From: Corallococcus interemptor
GTDB lineage: Bacteria > Myxococcota > Myxococcia > Myxococcales > Myxococcaceae
Length of the DNA stretch: 64,000 nucleotides
Assembly: GCF_003668875.1 (NCBI RefSeq)
Contig: NZ_RAWM01000011.1
Location: 55,859-119,858 of the forward strand
Reading direction: 5' to 3'
Shown one piece after another: positions 23,844-33,057 of this stretch. A program made the position numbers and the translations under genes. Position 1 is the first letter of the stretch. The number at the start of each line of letters is the position of its first letter. The notes under the pieces were generated by a model. It worked only from the letters and a program-made list of their open reading frames with translations. It was not told the origin of the DNA and did not search any database.

Positions 23844-25007
23844 TCAGCGATGGAGGGGCCCCGTCAGGAGCCGGCGGTAGAGCGCCTCGTAGCGGTCGAT
23901 GGCGGGCTCCATCTGGAAGTGCTCCAGGACCCGCGCCCGCGCGCGCCGTGAGAAGCCCCGCCAGCGCTCCGGGTCCTCGACCAGCGTGAGCACGTGCCGG
24001 ACCATGGCGGGGACGTCCCCCAGCGGCGCCAGGAAGCCCGTCTCGCCGTGCGTGACGAGCTCCGGGATTCCGCCCAGGTCACTGGCCACCACGGGGATGC
24101 CGCAGCTCAGCGCCTCCAGCGCGGCCAGCCCGAAGCTCTCCTGCTCGCTGGGCAGCAGGAAGACGTCGGAGGCGGCGACCAGCTCCTCGAAGCGGTCCTG
24201 CTTGCCGAGGAACGCGACGCGGCCCTCCAGGCCCTGCTCCCGCAGCATCCGCTCCGCGGGCGAGCGCTCCGGACCGTCTCCCACCATCACCAGCCGGCAG
24301 GGACGGCGGCGGTGGACCTCCGTGAAGATGGCGACCACGTCGGAGATGCGCTTCACCGGCCGGAAGTTGGAGACGTGGATGAGCACCGGCTCGGAGTCTT
24401 CCAGGTCCGGGAAGAGCGCGCGCAGGCAGGCGCGGTCACGCACCGGGGCATAGCGCGCGGTGTCCGCGAAGTTGGCGATGACGTCGATGGGGACGCTCTC
24501 GGGGATGTCGAAGCCCTGCCACGTCGCGCGGCGCAGGTAGGCCGACGGCACCGTCACCGCGTCGCTGCGCAGGATGGAGAAGCGCGTGATCGGCAGGTAG
24601 CTGGGGTCGATTCCCACCAGCGTGGTGTCCGTCCCGTGCAGCGTGGTGACGACGCGCGGCGCCCGGGGGCCCAGCACCTCGCGCGCCATCCACGCCGCGG
24701 TGGCGTGCGGCACCGCGTAGTGGACGTGCAGGATGTCCAGGCGCTCGTAGCTGGCGACCTCAATCATCTTGGAGGCCAGCGCGATGGGATAGGTGCTGGA
24801 CTGCTGGAGCGCCGGATAGTCGCTCTCCGTCACCTCATGGAAGACGACCTTCCGGTTCGTGCCATGGAGCCGGACCGGCAGGTCCCGGGCGATGAAGTGG
24901 ACGCGGTGGCCCCGGTCCGCCATCGCGAGGCCAATCTCCGTGGCGACCATGCCGCTGCCACCGAAGGTCGGAAAGCAGGTGATGGCCACGTTGAGCGGGG
25001 CGTTCAT
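23844..25007 (-). CDS. bshA: BshA, N-acetyl-alpha-D-glucosaminyl L-malate synthase
   Basis: The 387-residue GT4 glycosyltransferase opens with the BshA signature CFPTFGGSGMVATEIG, and carries HVHYAVPHA, LHGTDTTLVG and the C-terminal EQESFGLAALEALSCG donor motif. It joins UDP-GlcNAc to L-malate, the first step of bacillithiol synthesis. It is the last gene of a three-gene operon and its ATG overlaps the bshB1 stop by 4 bp. The full pathway set beside it makes the call secure. Confidence 0.93.
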   Translation of the reverse strand: MNAPLNVAITCFPTFGGSGMVATEIGLAMADRGHRVHFIARDLPVRLHGTNRKVVFHEVTESDYPALQQSSTYPIALASKMIEVASYERLDILHVHYAVPHATAAWMAREVLGPRAPRVVTTLHGTDTTLVGIDPSYLPITRFSILRSDAVTVPSAYLRRATWQGFDIPESVPIDVIANFADTARYAPVRDRACLRALFPDLEDSEPVLIHVSNFRPVKRISDVVAIFTEVHRRRPCRLVMVGDGPERSPAERMLREQGLEGRVAFLGKQDRFEELVAASDVFLLPSEQESFGLAALEALSCGIPVVASDLGGIPELVTHGETGFLAPLGDVPAMVRHVLTLVEDPERWRGFSRRARARVLEHFQMEPAIDRYEALYRRLLTGPLHR

Positions 25008-25810
25008 GTGCGTGAGGGGAAGAACAGGGGCCGGGCGAAGCTATTCCTGCGGAAGTGGTCCAGCGGATCCGCCAGCCCCAGCACTTCGCGCAGGATGTAC
25101 GGCTCTCCGTGGGTGACGCCAATCCGAGCGCCATGGAAGCGGTCCCGGGCCTCCAGCGAGGACAGCGACAGCGGTGAGCCCACCAGCGTGGGCGGGGCGT
25201 CCGGGCGGGGCGTCACCTGGCTGGCGTAGCAGTGCACCGCGGCCAGCTTCCGCTCGTAGACGGCGGAGACGTCGATGACGACGCTCGGCTCGGCCAGGTG
25301 CCGCATCGGGTAGTAGAGGACCTGCCTGGGCGTGAAGGGCTCCGCGTCTGGCTGCGCGTCGAACTTGCGCACGCCCGCGAAGAAGAGGGCGCGCGTCACC
25401 AGCGCGCTGGCCGCCTCGTGGTCCGGGTGCCGCTCCTGTTCCCAGGGCACGACGACCAGCTCCGGACGCAGGCGGCGCAGCGCCTCCACCACGCGGACCA
25501 CGGCGGCGGTGCGCGCGCGCTCGGGCTCGGGCGTGTCGAAGCCCGCCCACGGATTGAGCCAGCCGTCGGGCAGCTCCAGGTTCTCCCGGTGGGCCAGCCC
25601 CAGCGCGCGGCTGGCGGCTTCGGTCTCCTCCGCGCGGGACTGCGGCGTGCCGCGCGAGCTCTTCTCTCCGCGCGTCAGGTCGACGATGCCGGTGCGGTAG
25701 CCGCGGGCGGCCATGTTCGCCATCAGCCCGCCGCAGAACAGCTCCACGTCATCCGGGTGCGGGCCAAAGGCGAGGACGTCGATGCCGTAGGCGGTGCCGG
25801 TCGCGCTCAT
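25004..25810 (-). CDS. bshB1: BshB1, GlcNAc-malate deacetylase
   Basis: The 268-residue LmbE/PIG-L deacetylase has the zinc motif GPHPDDVE (residues 16-23), the second motif HPDHEAAS near 130, and [12 protein letters not shown], typical of BshB1. It removes acetate from GlcNAc-malate to give GlcN-malate, the second bacillithiol step. It overlaps bshC upstream and bshA downstream by 4 bp each, so translation is coupled. Confidence 0.92.
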   Translation of the reverse strand: MSATGTAYGIDVLAFGPHPDDVELFCGGLMANMAARGYRTGIVDLTRGEKSSRGTPQSRAEETEAASRALGLAHRENLELPDGWLNPWAGFDTPEPERARTAAVVRVVEALRRLRPELVVVPWEQERHPDHEAASALVTRALFFAGVRKFDAQPDAEPFTPRQVLYYPMRHLAEPSVVIDVSAVYERKLAAVHCYASQVTPRPDAPPTLVGSPLSLSSLEARDRFHGARIGVTHGEPYILREVLGLADPLDHFRRNSFARPLFFPSRT

Positions 25811-27432
25811 GGCGTCAGGTCCTTGGCGTCACCGCAGAAGGGGACACACGCGTCCAGCACCTGCTTCGTGAAGGCACGCATCCCGATGCGGCAGGCGAAG
25901 TAGGGCAGCCCCAGGACCCGCTCCTGGGGCGCGTCCTCCGGGAAGAGGAACGTGCGCAGGCGGTCCACCTGTTCTGCCGCCGTGGCATCGCGCCGGGCGA
26001 GCGCGCGGCGGTAGCGGCCCGTCAGGCGGGACACCGCGACCCGCACCGTGCCCCGGGTGCGGCGCAGCGCGTCCTGGAGGCTCGCGTCCACCGCCGACAC
26101 CTGTCCGGCGACGCGCTCCAGCTCGGAGGAGAAGGCGCTGAAGAGGCGGGCCTCCAGGGCCTCGGGCGTCTCCAGCGGCTCCGGGGCGTTGCGCGTGGCC
26201 AGCCGCGTGAGCAGCGTGTCGCGAGGCACGTTCACCTCATCCGGCTGGAGCCCCACCTTGTCCAGCCACCGGCGCGCGCGGTCATCGAGCACGCGGAAGC
26301 GGGCCCGGGGAATGGCGAGCGGCATCGGCCGGCCCGCGTGGGCGTAGAGCGGCGCCAGTTGCGCGAAGTAGGCCAGCTCGCCCGGGCCGCCGACATACGC
26401 CGCCGTGGGGAGAAGGGTGTCCTGGAGGAGGGGGCGCAGCAGCGCGGACGTGGTGAAGCGCAGCGGTTCACGCTCCAGGGCGGCGTGCAGCGCGTCCCGG
26501 GTGATGGCGCCGCCTTCCGGGTGGCCCACCAGGCTCCAGGCGCCTGCTTCCGCCGGATCCATCCGGTAGCGCGGGCCATCGAGCGCATCCGGTGAGAAGA
26601 AGCTGAGCGGCGAGCCGGGGCGGACATGGACCTGCACCGCGTAGCCCGCGCGCGTGAGCGCCTCCGCGCGGGCCGCGAGCGCCGCGGAGAGGGGCGCTGC
26701 TTCCTGGAGCGCGAAGCGATGCACGGGCGCGGCCAGGGGCGCCAGCCGTGCGTCCCTCGGGTCGAGGAAGATCAGACCCTCGCCGGCGAAGAGGGACGAC
26801 AGCACGCCGGTGAAGGCTTGCGCGAGCGTGGCCTCGGGACGGTAGGCGCCCTCCAGCAGGCCGAGGAACTCCTCCGCGTGGGGCTCCGCTCCCAGCTGGG
26901 CGCGGAGGGTGGCCAGGGCGGGGAGGACGCTCGGGCCCAGGAGCCGGTGGGCGATGGGCGCTCGAGACGTGGCCGCGTCCGGAAGCTCGAGCGCCACGCG
27001 ACAGGGGCCTCCGCCCGGACGCGGGATGACACAGTGGTCGATCTCCGGAAGGTCGTGGTCCTCCGTCTGGAGCCAGAAGACGGGGACACAGGGCCGGCCG
27101 GTCTCTTCCTGGAGCGCGCGCGCCGTGACGATGGCGGAGGCGGCCTTGTAGAGCGTGTACAGCGGGCCCAGGAAGAGGCCCATCTGCTGTCCCGTCACCA
27201 CCGCCACCGTGCCGGGCCGCGCGAGCAGCGCGAGGTTGCGCTCCCGGGCGGGACTCGGCGCGAGGCGCGCGTTCTGCGCGCCGAGCACGTCCAGCAGCGC
27301 GGGCGCCACCGTGCGCGACGCGGCGGCGGCCACGGCGCGGGCGCGCGCTTCACGGTGCCGATAGTCGTCGGAGAGGAAGGAGAGCGCGGACGCATCTCCG
27401 CGCAGCCACGCGGTCGAGAACGAGGACGTCAC
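25807..27432 (-). CDS. bshC: BshC, putative cysteine ligase of bacillithiol synthesis
   Basis: The 541-residue protein matches the usual BshC length. It has [19 protein letters not shown] and [16 protein letters not shown] in the Rossmann core, [11 protein letters not shown], and [14 protein letters not shown]. It is thought to add cysteine to GlcN-malate, the last step. GTG 27432 is chosen because it gives the common [10 protein letters not shown] opening; the frame runs open further upstream into the LmbE gene region. It is the first gene of bshC-bshB1-bshA. A 132-bp divergent promoter region separates it from the LmbE gene. Confidence 0.9.
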   Translation of the reverse strand: MTSSFSTAWLRGDASALSFLSDDYRHREARARAVAAAASRTVAPALLDVLGAQNARLAPSPARERNLALLARPGTVAVVTGQQMGLFLGPLYTLYKAASAIVTARALQEETGRPCVPVFWLQTEDHDLPEIDHCVIPRPGGGPCRVALELPDAATSRAPIAHRLLGPSVLPALATLRAQLGAEPHAEEFLGLLEGAYRPEATLAQAFTGVLSSLFAGEGLIFLDPRDARLAPLAAPVHRFALQEAAPLSAALAARAEALTRAGYAVQVHVRPGSPLSFFSPDALDGPRYRMDPAEAGAWSLVGHPEGGAITRDALHAALEREPLRFTTSALLRPLLQDTLLPTAAYVGGPGELAYFAQLAPLYAHAGRPMPLAIPRARFRVLDDRARRWLDKVGLQPDEVNVPRDTLLTRLATRNAPEPLETPEALEARLFSAFSSELERVAGQVSAVDASLQDALRRTRGTVRVAVSRLTGRYRRALARRDATAAEQVDRLRTFLFPEDAPQERVLGLPYFACRIGMRAFTKQVLDACVPFCGDAKDLTP

Positions 27433-27564
27433 GGCCTGCCGTGATAACAGGTCGATGCGCGCACGCCACCGGAAGTGCGGGCTCGCACGTCGCGTCCGTC
27501 CATGGCGGCGGGCGTCATTCCGGAATGAACGCGGGCCGCGCCGGTTGGTATAGGGTCCGTGCGA

Positions 27565-30048
27565 ATGCGGAACCTGCTCCTTGGAATGACGCTGGCCATG
27601 AGCCTTGGATTCGGGTCGACGGCGATGGCGCGGCCTGCCCGGCAGCTCCACGCGGGTGAAATCGCGGCGGGCCTGAAGCGGCTCGGTGTGACGGGCAGTG
27701 TGCTCTATGTCGCGGCCCACCCGGACGACGAGAACACGCGCCTGCTCGCATGGCTGGTGGGCGAACGCGGCCTGCGCGCGGGGTACCTGTCCCTGACGCG
27801 CGGAGATGGCGGGCAGAACCTCATCGGCACCGAGCAGGGGCCGCTGCTCGGGCTCATCCGCACGCATGAGCTGCTCGCCGCGCGGAGCGTGGACGGCGCG
27901 GAGCAGCTCTTCACGCGGGCGCGGGACTTCGGTTACTCGAAGAGCGCGGAAGAGGCGCTGCGCATCTGGGGACATGACGCGGTGCTGGCGGACGTGGTGC
28001 TCGCCATCCGGCGCTTCCAGCCGGACGTCATCATGACCCGCTTCACCACGCAGCCGCCGAACCACGGCCACCACACGGCCTCCGCGCTGCTGGCGGCGGA
28101 GGCCTTCATCGCCGCCGCGGATCCGAAGCGCTTCCCCGAGCAGCTGTCCGAGGTGAAGCCGTGGAGGGCGGACCGCCTGCTGCAGAACGCCTCCTCGTGG
28201 TCGTTCAAGCCCGATGAGGACCTGTCCCGCTACGTGAAGCTGGAGGTGGGCGGCTACGACGCGCTGCTCGGGCGTTCGTGGGGCGAGGTGGCCGCGGAGA
28301 GCCGCAGCCAGCACAAGAGCCAGGGCTTCGGCCAGGCCGCGGACCGGGGCCCCGCCGCCGAGTACTTCACGCCGCTGGCGGGGACGCTCCCGAAGCGCGA
28401 CGTGTTCGAGGGGCTCGACTTCTCCTGGAGGCGGTGGCCGGGCTCGGAGGCCGTGTCCCGCGCCGTGGCCGCCGCGGCGAAGTCCTTCGATGCGCGCGCC
28501 CCCCACCAGTCCCTGCCCGCGCTCGTCCGCGTCCACGAGGCGCTGAGCGCGCTGCCGGACACCCACCCGTGGAAGGCGCCCAAGCTGCGGGAGGTGGAGG
28601 CGCTCATCGCCAACTGCGCGGGGCTGTTCCTGGAGGTGCGCGCCGCCGCGCCCACGGGCATCCCGGGGCTGCCCGTGGCGCTGGACGTGGTGGCGCTGAA
28701 CCGCTCACCCGCCGCCATCAAGTGGGTGGGACTGACGCTGCCGGGCGAGAAGCCCGAGGCCGTGGGGAAGGCGCTGGGCGCGAACGTGCCCCTGAAGCTG
28801 TCTCGCACGGTGACGCTGCCGGCGACGGCGCCCATCTCCACGCCCTACTGGCTCCGGGAGCCTGTCACCGGAGGGCTCTACACGCTCAAGGGCGAGGACC
28901 TCGCGCTCACCGGCCAGCCGGAGGGCCTTCCCGCGCTGCCGGTAACGTTCGAGTACGAGGTCGCGGGCCGGCGCATCCGCGCGGTGCGTCCGGTGGTCCA
29001 CGCCTGGACGGATCCGGTGCGCGGCGAGCTCTACCGTGACTTCGAGGTCGTCCCGCCCGTCACCGCCACGCTGGCGCAGGACGTGCTCATGTTCCCCAAC
29101 GGCGAGTCCCGCGCCGTGCCGGTGGTGCTGGCCGCGGGGATGGACGGGGTCCCGGGCACGGTGCGGATGGTGGCGCCGCCCGGCTGGCGCGTGGAGCCCG
29201 CGTCGGTCGGGTTCAAGCTCGCGGCGCGCGGGGACGAGCGCACCGTCACCTTCCAGGTGACTCCGCCTCCGGGCTCCACGAAGGAGGCAGCCCTCTCCGT
29301 GGACGTCGACGTGGGGGACCGCGCCTGGTCGTGGAGTGCCCTCTCCCTCTCCCATCCCCACATCCCGCCATTGACGGTACGCCAGCCCGCCACGGCCAGG
29401 GCGGTGCCGTTCTCCCTGGCCATGAAGGGCAAGCGCATCGGCTACATCCCCGGTCCGGGCGACCGCGTCGCGGAGAGCCTGAGCGCGGTGGGCTACGAGG
29501 TGACGCTGCTTCCCGAGGAGCGGCTGGCCCGGGAGCCGCTGGAGCGCTTCGACGCCATCCTCGTGGGCGTGCGCGCCTTCAACGCCAACACGCACCTGGC
29601 CGTCCACCGGGAGCGGCTGCTCCAGTACGTGGAGGGCGGCGGGCGGCTGGTGGTGCAGTACAACACCAACAGCCGCGTGGGGCCGCTCACGTCCTTCGTC
29701 GGGCCCTATCCCCTGGAGATTGGCCGCGACCGGGTGACGGACGAGACGGCGGTGATGACGCCGCTGCGCGCCAATGAGCCGCTGCTGCGCGCGCCCAACG
29801 CGCTGACGGCCGCGGACTTCGAGGGCTGGGTGCAGGAGCGCGGCCTCTACTTCGCGTCGTCGTGGGACGCCCGCTATCAGCCCGTGTTCGCCATGCACGA
29901 CGCCGGCGAGGCGCCGCTCCAGGGCGCGCTGCTGGTCGCGCGTCATGGCAAGGGCACCTTCATCTACACGGGCCTCGCCTTCTTCCGTCAGCTCCCCGCC
30001 GGGGTCCCCGGCGCCTACCGCCTGTTGGCCAACATCCTTTCGCCATGA
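27565..30048 (+). CDS. Secreted PIG-L (LmbE) family deacetylase with C-terminal GATase-like domain
   Basis: The 827-residue protein has a signal peptide (to about residue 22, STAMARP). The LmbE zinc deacetylase domain spans 45-230, with AAHPDDEN (51-57) and NHGHHTAS as the second metal motif. A beta-rich middle follows (350-610). The C-terminal 200 residues look like a class I glutamine-amidotransferase or ThuA fold ([21 protein letters not shown]). It should deacetylate an amino sugar outside the cytoplasm. It overlaps the next gene by ATGA and is divergent from the bsh operon, whose BshB1 is of the same family. Confidence 0.85.
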   Translation: MRNLLLGMTLAMSLGFGSTAMARPARQLHAGEIAAGLKRLGVTGSVLYVAAHPDDENTRLLAWLVGERGLRAGYLSLTRGDGGQNLIGTEQGPLLGLIRTHELLAARSVDGAEQLFTRARDFGYSKSAEEALRIWGHDAVLADVVLAIRRFQPDVIMTRFTTQPPNHGHHTASALLAAEAFIAAADPKRFPEQLSEVKPWRADRLLQNASSWSFKPDEDLSRYVKLEVGGYDALLGRSWGEVAAESRSQHKSQGFGQAADRGPAAEYFTPLAGTLPKRDVFEGLDFSWRRWPGSEAVSRAVAAAAKSFDARAPHQSLPALVRVHEALSALPDTHPWKAPKLREVEALIANCAGLFLEVRAAAPTGIPGLPVALDVVALNRSPAAIKWVGLTLPGEKPEAVGKALGANVPLKLSRTVTLPATAPISTPYWLREPVTGGLYTLKGEDLALTGQPEGLPALPVTFEYEVAGRRIRAVRPVVHAWTDPVRGELYRDFEVVPPVTATLAQDVLMFPNGESRAVPVVLAAGMDGVPGTVRMVAPPGWRVEPASVGFKLAARGDERTVTFQVTPPPGSTKEAALSVDVDVGDRAWSWSALSLSHPHIPPLTVRQPATARAVPFSLAMKGKRIGYIPGPGDRVAESLSAVGYEVTLLPEERLAREPLERFDAILVGVRAFNANTHLAVHRERLLQYVEGGGRLVVQYNTNSRVGPLTSFVGPYPLEIGRDRVTDETAVMTPLRANEPLLRAPNALTAADFEGWVQERGLYFASSWDARYQPVFAMHDAGEAPLQGALLVARHGKGTFIYTGLAFFRQLPAGVPGAYRLLANILSP

Positions 30049-30227
30049 GCACCGTTCCCAACCTGACCCCTGTCGAGCCCGCCGCCGAAGCGGCCCCCGC
30101 GCGCCGGCCCGAGCTCGATGACGCGCCGCCGCTCCTGGGCTCCTGGCGCAACATCTACATCCTGGTGCTGGGCACCTTCGTGCTGTTCGTCGCCGTGTTC
30201 TGGGCACTCACCGAGGCGTACGCGTGA
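30045..30227 (+). CDS. 60-residue single-helix protein, candidate symporter subunit
   Basis: The protein has a Pro/Ala/Glu-rich cytoplasmic stretch (residues 1-33) and one transmembrane helix (IYILVLGTFVLFVAVFWAL, 37-55). It is fused by overlaps on both sides: its ATG overlaps the LmbE stop (ATGA) and its stop overlaps the GTG of the symporter gene (GTGA). This gives a 1:1 coupled arrangement. Small membrane partners such as DUF4212 and YhdT accompany other SSS symporters; this one is shorter and I do not recognise it. Confidence 0.75.
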   Translation: MSTVPNLTPVEPAAEAAPARRPELDDAPPLLGSWRNIYILVLGTFVLFVAVFWALTEAYA

Positions 30228-31984
30228 CGGGGCTCGACTGGCTGGTCCTGGGCGGGACGATTGCGTTCATCGTTGTGTGGGGCCTCTGGAAGTCCCGGGG
30301 GCAGGCCACCAGCGACGAGTACATGCGTGGAGGCCGTGAGCTGCGCTGGCCCACCATTGGCCTGGCCGTCATGGCCACGCAGGCCAGCGCCGTCACCTTC
30401 CTCTCCGTCCCGGGGCAGGCGTACGAAGACGGGATGCGCTTCGTGCAGTTCTACTTCGGACTGCCGATCGCGATGGTCATCATCAGCGCGGTCTTCGTGC
30501 CCATCTACTACCGGCTGAACGTCATCACCGCGTACGAATACCTGGAGTCGCGGTTCGACCTGAAGACGCGGCTGCTGGGCGCCTTCCTCTTCCTCATCCA
30601 GCGCGGCCTGGCCGCGGGCATCACCATCTACGCGCCGGCCATCATCCTCTCCACCATCCTCGGATGGCCGCTGGAGCCCACGGTCATCGTCATGGGCGCG
30701 CTCGTCATCCTCTACACGGTGACGGGCGGCTCCAGGGCGGTGAGCCAGACGCAGAAGCAGCAGATGGTGGTGATGATGGGCGGCATGGTGGTGGCCGCCG
30801 CGGTCATCCTCTGGCGCCTGCCGGAGCACGTGTCGTTCAGCAAGGCGGTGGACGTCGCTGGCGCGTTCGGCCGGATGAACGTGGTGAGCTTCGACTTCGA
30901 CATGCAGGACCGCTACAACTTCTGGTCCGGCATCACGGGAGGCCTGTTCCTGTCGCTGTCGTACTTCGGCACGGACCAGTCCCAGGTGGGCCGCTACCTG
31001 ACGGGCCGCTCCATCTCCGAGAGCCGGCTGGGGCTGCTCTTCAACGGCGTGTTGAAGATCCCCATGCAGTTCTTCATCCTCTTCGTCGGGATCCTCGTCT
31101 TCGTCTTCTACCAGTTCAGCCCGCCGCCGCTGCTCTTCAACGACGCGCTGCGCACCCGCGTGCAGGGCTCGGCGCAGGCGGCCGAGTACGCCGAGCTGGA
31201 AGCGAAGTGGGAGCAGGTCCAGTCCGGCAAGCGCGCGGAGGTGGAGCGCTACCTGGCGGCCGTCGAGTCGGGCGACGTGGCGGCCGGCGAGGCGTCACGG
31301 GCGCTGCTCCAGGGCGCGCAAGCGCAGGCGAGCGCGGTCCGCAAGGAGGCCAAGGCCATGGTGGCGCGCGCGCTTCCGGGCGCGGAGACGAAGGACTCGG
31401 ACTACATCTTCATCGCCTTCGTGAAGCGCTGGTTGCCCAGCGGGCTGTTCGGGCTGCTCATCGCCGTCATCCTGTCCGCGGCCATGAGCTCCATCGCCAG
31501 CGAGCTGACGGCGCTGGGGACCACCACGACGGTGGACTTCTACCGGCGGGTGTTCAAGCCCGGCGCCTCGGACCGGCATGTGCTGGTGGCGTCCAAGCTG
31601 TTCACCGTGTTCTGGGGGCTGGTCGCGGTGGCCTTCGCGACCTTCGCCTCGCTGCTGGACAACCTCATCCAGGCCATCAACATCCTGGGCTCCATCTTCT
31701 ACGGCACGGTGCTGGGCATCTTCCTGGTGGCCTTCTTCGCGAAGCGCGTGCGCGGCCACGCCGTGTTCGCGGCGGCGGTCATCTCCCAGGCGACGGTGAT
31801 TGCCCTCTTCTTCCTCTCCGACGTGGGCTACCTCTGGTTCAACGTCATCGGCTGTGCGCTGGTGGTGGTGCTGGGCCTGGTGATGCAGGCCGTCCTGCCG
31901 CCGTCGCCTGGTCTCCCTCGGTCGGAAGCGGAAGCGGACTGGAAGACGCAGGCGGCCTTGAGCAGCCGGAACAGCGCGTTGTAG
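30224..31984 (+). CDS. Sodium:solute symporter (SSS family) with cytoplasmic insert
   Basis: The 586-residue transporter has about 13-14 helices and SSS hallmarks: YMRGGRELRWPTIGLAVMAT at the N-terminus, SYFGTDQSQVGRYLTGRS, and AAMSSIASELTALGTTTT. Between residues 305 and 395 there is a charged, helical insert (VQGSAQAAEYAELEAK to KDSDYIF) not typical of PutP/NIS-type members. It is coupled to a secreted deacetylase and a 60-residue membrane protein, so it probably imports the deacetylated sugar product. GTG 30224 overlaps the preceding stop. Confidence 0.88.
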   Translation: MTGLDWLVLGGTIAFIVVWGLWKSRGQATSDEYMRGGRELRWPTIGLAVMATQASAVTFLSVPGQAYEDGMRFVQFYFGLPIAMVIISAVFVPIYYRLNVITAYEYLESRFDLKTRLLGAFLFLIQRGLAAGITIYAPAIILSTILGWPLEPTVIVMGALVILYTVTGGSRAVSQTQKQQMVVMMGGMVVAAAVILWRLPEHVSFSKAVDVAGAFGRMNVVSFDFDMQDRYNFWSGITGGLFLSLSYFGTDQSQVGRYLTGRSISESRLGLLFNGVLKIPMQFFILFVGILVFVFYQFSPPPLLFNDALRTRVQGSAQAAEYAELEAKWEQVQSGKRAEVERYLAAVESGDVAAGEASRALLQGAQAQASAVRKEAKAMVARALPGAETKDSDYIFIAFVKRWLPSGLFGLLIAVILSAAMSSIASELTALGTTTTVDFYRRVFKPGASDRHVLVASKLFTVFWGLVAVAFATFASLLDNLIQAINILGSIFYGTVLGIFLVAFFAKRVRGHAVFAAAVISQATVIALFFLSDVGYLWFNVIGCALVVVLGLVMQAVLPPSPGLPRSEAEADWKTQAALSSRNSAL

Positions 31985-32200
31985 GTGGACCGGTCCAACC
32001 GGGCCGATGTCGCGATGGCGCGAGAGCGGGGATTGCTCGACGACCTGTCGCAGATAGGCGCGGTGCTCGGCGATGCCCCGTCGCGCCACCAGGTCATTTC
32101 TCAGAGCAACCCCTGGGCCTTCAAGGCGTCGATGGCGGCGGCCAACGCGGGATGGGGTGACGCCCACGCCGAAGCGTCAGCGCCGGCCGGCGGGGGCCCT

Positions 32201-32578
32201 TCAGCCGCCGTGATCGGGGCTGTGCGGGTGACTGCCGTCCTCCGGCTGTCCCGGGTCGTGCGACTCCTCGGCGGTCGAGTCCTGGCGCGCCAGCGGGCCC
32301 ATGCTCCAGCTGCCGAAGTCCAGCAACCGGAGGGTGCGATCTTGCGCCTGGACGCAGTAGGCAATCCACTGGTCGCCCAGGAACACGCGGTGATTTCCTG
32401 GAGAGACGACCGCGAGCTCCTTCGCATGGGGGCGACCCATCCGGGACGGAGATTGAGCGGCGTCGTCGGCCGCCGCGGCGAGCATGTCCAGCCGCTCCTG
32501 GATGGGGTGGCGCTCGGAGAGAGGAAGCTTCTCGTAGGCCTCCGATAGTTCGGGGGTGATGGTGACGCGATAAGACAT
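32201..32578 (-). CDS. Small RelE/ParE-like protein, weak
   Basis: The 125-residue protein opens MSYRVTITPELSEAYEKLP, continues with helix SERHPIQERLDMLA and ends in beta strands (NHRVFLGDQWIAYCV, RTLRLLDFGSW). That is the order of a RelE-fold protein, but the catalytic Arg/Lys set is not obvious and no antitoxin gene adjoins. The last 30 residues are disordered. ATG 32578 follows GAGGTG with 7-base spacing. The 216 bp to the symporter stop hold no gene I can support. Confidence 0.5.
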   Translation of the reverse strand: MSYRVTITPELSEAYEKLPLSERHPIQERLDMLAAAADDAAQSPSRMGRPHAKELAVVSPGNHRVFLGDQWIAYCVQAQDRTLRLLDFGSWSMGPLARQDSTAEESHDPGQPEDGSHPHSPDHGG

Positions 32579-32652
32579 GGTGAGACACCTCAGTGCTTGC
32601 GTTTCGCCCGGAAGGTCCATGTTCGTGTGGATGGAAGGGGAGCGCTCCTCGT

Positions 32653-32964
32653 CTAGGGCTGCGCTCCGTGTGAGTGCTGCGTCGACTCCGAAGGCAGTAC
32701 CTGGCGAAGCTCGTCCACGGAGACGGAGAGCACGACGGTGTCGCTGACGGACTGGATGATGCGGGTGGGCAGCTCGACCCGGCCGGCATGGAAGAGGTTC
32801 CAGAACGCCCCAATCTGGTCGGCGGTCTCGGAGCCCAGCTTCACTTGAAGCCCCTCGACCTTCCAGGTCTCGGCGTCAATGAACAGGGCCTCCACGACGC
32901 CTATCTTTTCCCCCCCTGCGGCGACGACGGTGCGACCTGGGTGGATCCGCTCGGAAAATCGCAT
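32653..32964 (-). CDS. PRC-barrel domain protein
   Basis: This 103-residue protein is almost entirely one PRC-barrel-like beta domain (GRTVVAAGGEKIGVVEALFIDAET in the first strands, PTRIIQSVSDTVVLSVS at the end). Such domains bind other proteins or membranes and accompany ribosome maturation or photosynthetic proteins; the role here is unknown. It lies 74 bp upstream of the RelE-like gene on the same strand. Confidence 0.65.
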   Translation of the reverse strand: MRFSERIHPGRTVVAAGGEKIGVVEALFIDAETWKVEGLQVKLGSETADQIGAFWNLFHAGRVELPTRIIQSVSDTVVLSVSVDELRQVLPSESTQHSHGAQP

Positions 32965-33057
32965 GTGCCCACTCTCCTCTTCCTCAAGAGGATGGACACG
33001 CGAACGTAGGCGTGCGGGGCGGATGATGCGTGGATGCGCCTCATCCAGGCGGGCGGC

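Noticed and set aside
23819..23844. Terminator between DUF2911 and bshA genes
   Set aside because: The 24-bp gap has no convincing inverted repeat.
27433..28566. N-terminal extension of BshC upstream of 27432
   Set aside because: The frame is open for another 1.1 kb but runs antisense through the LmbE gene; the BshC family length and opening motif fit the GTG at 27432.
31985..32200. Possible remnant of a gene on the minus strand after the symporter
   Set aside because: Short pieces look protein-like (ALAAAIDALKAQGLL, then AEHRAYLRQVVEQ in another frame), but no family is recognised and no start is present.
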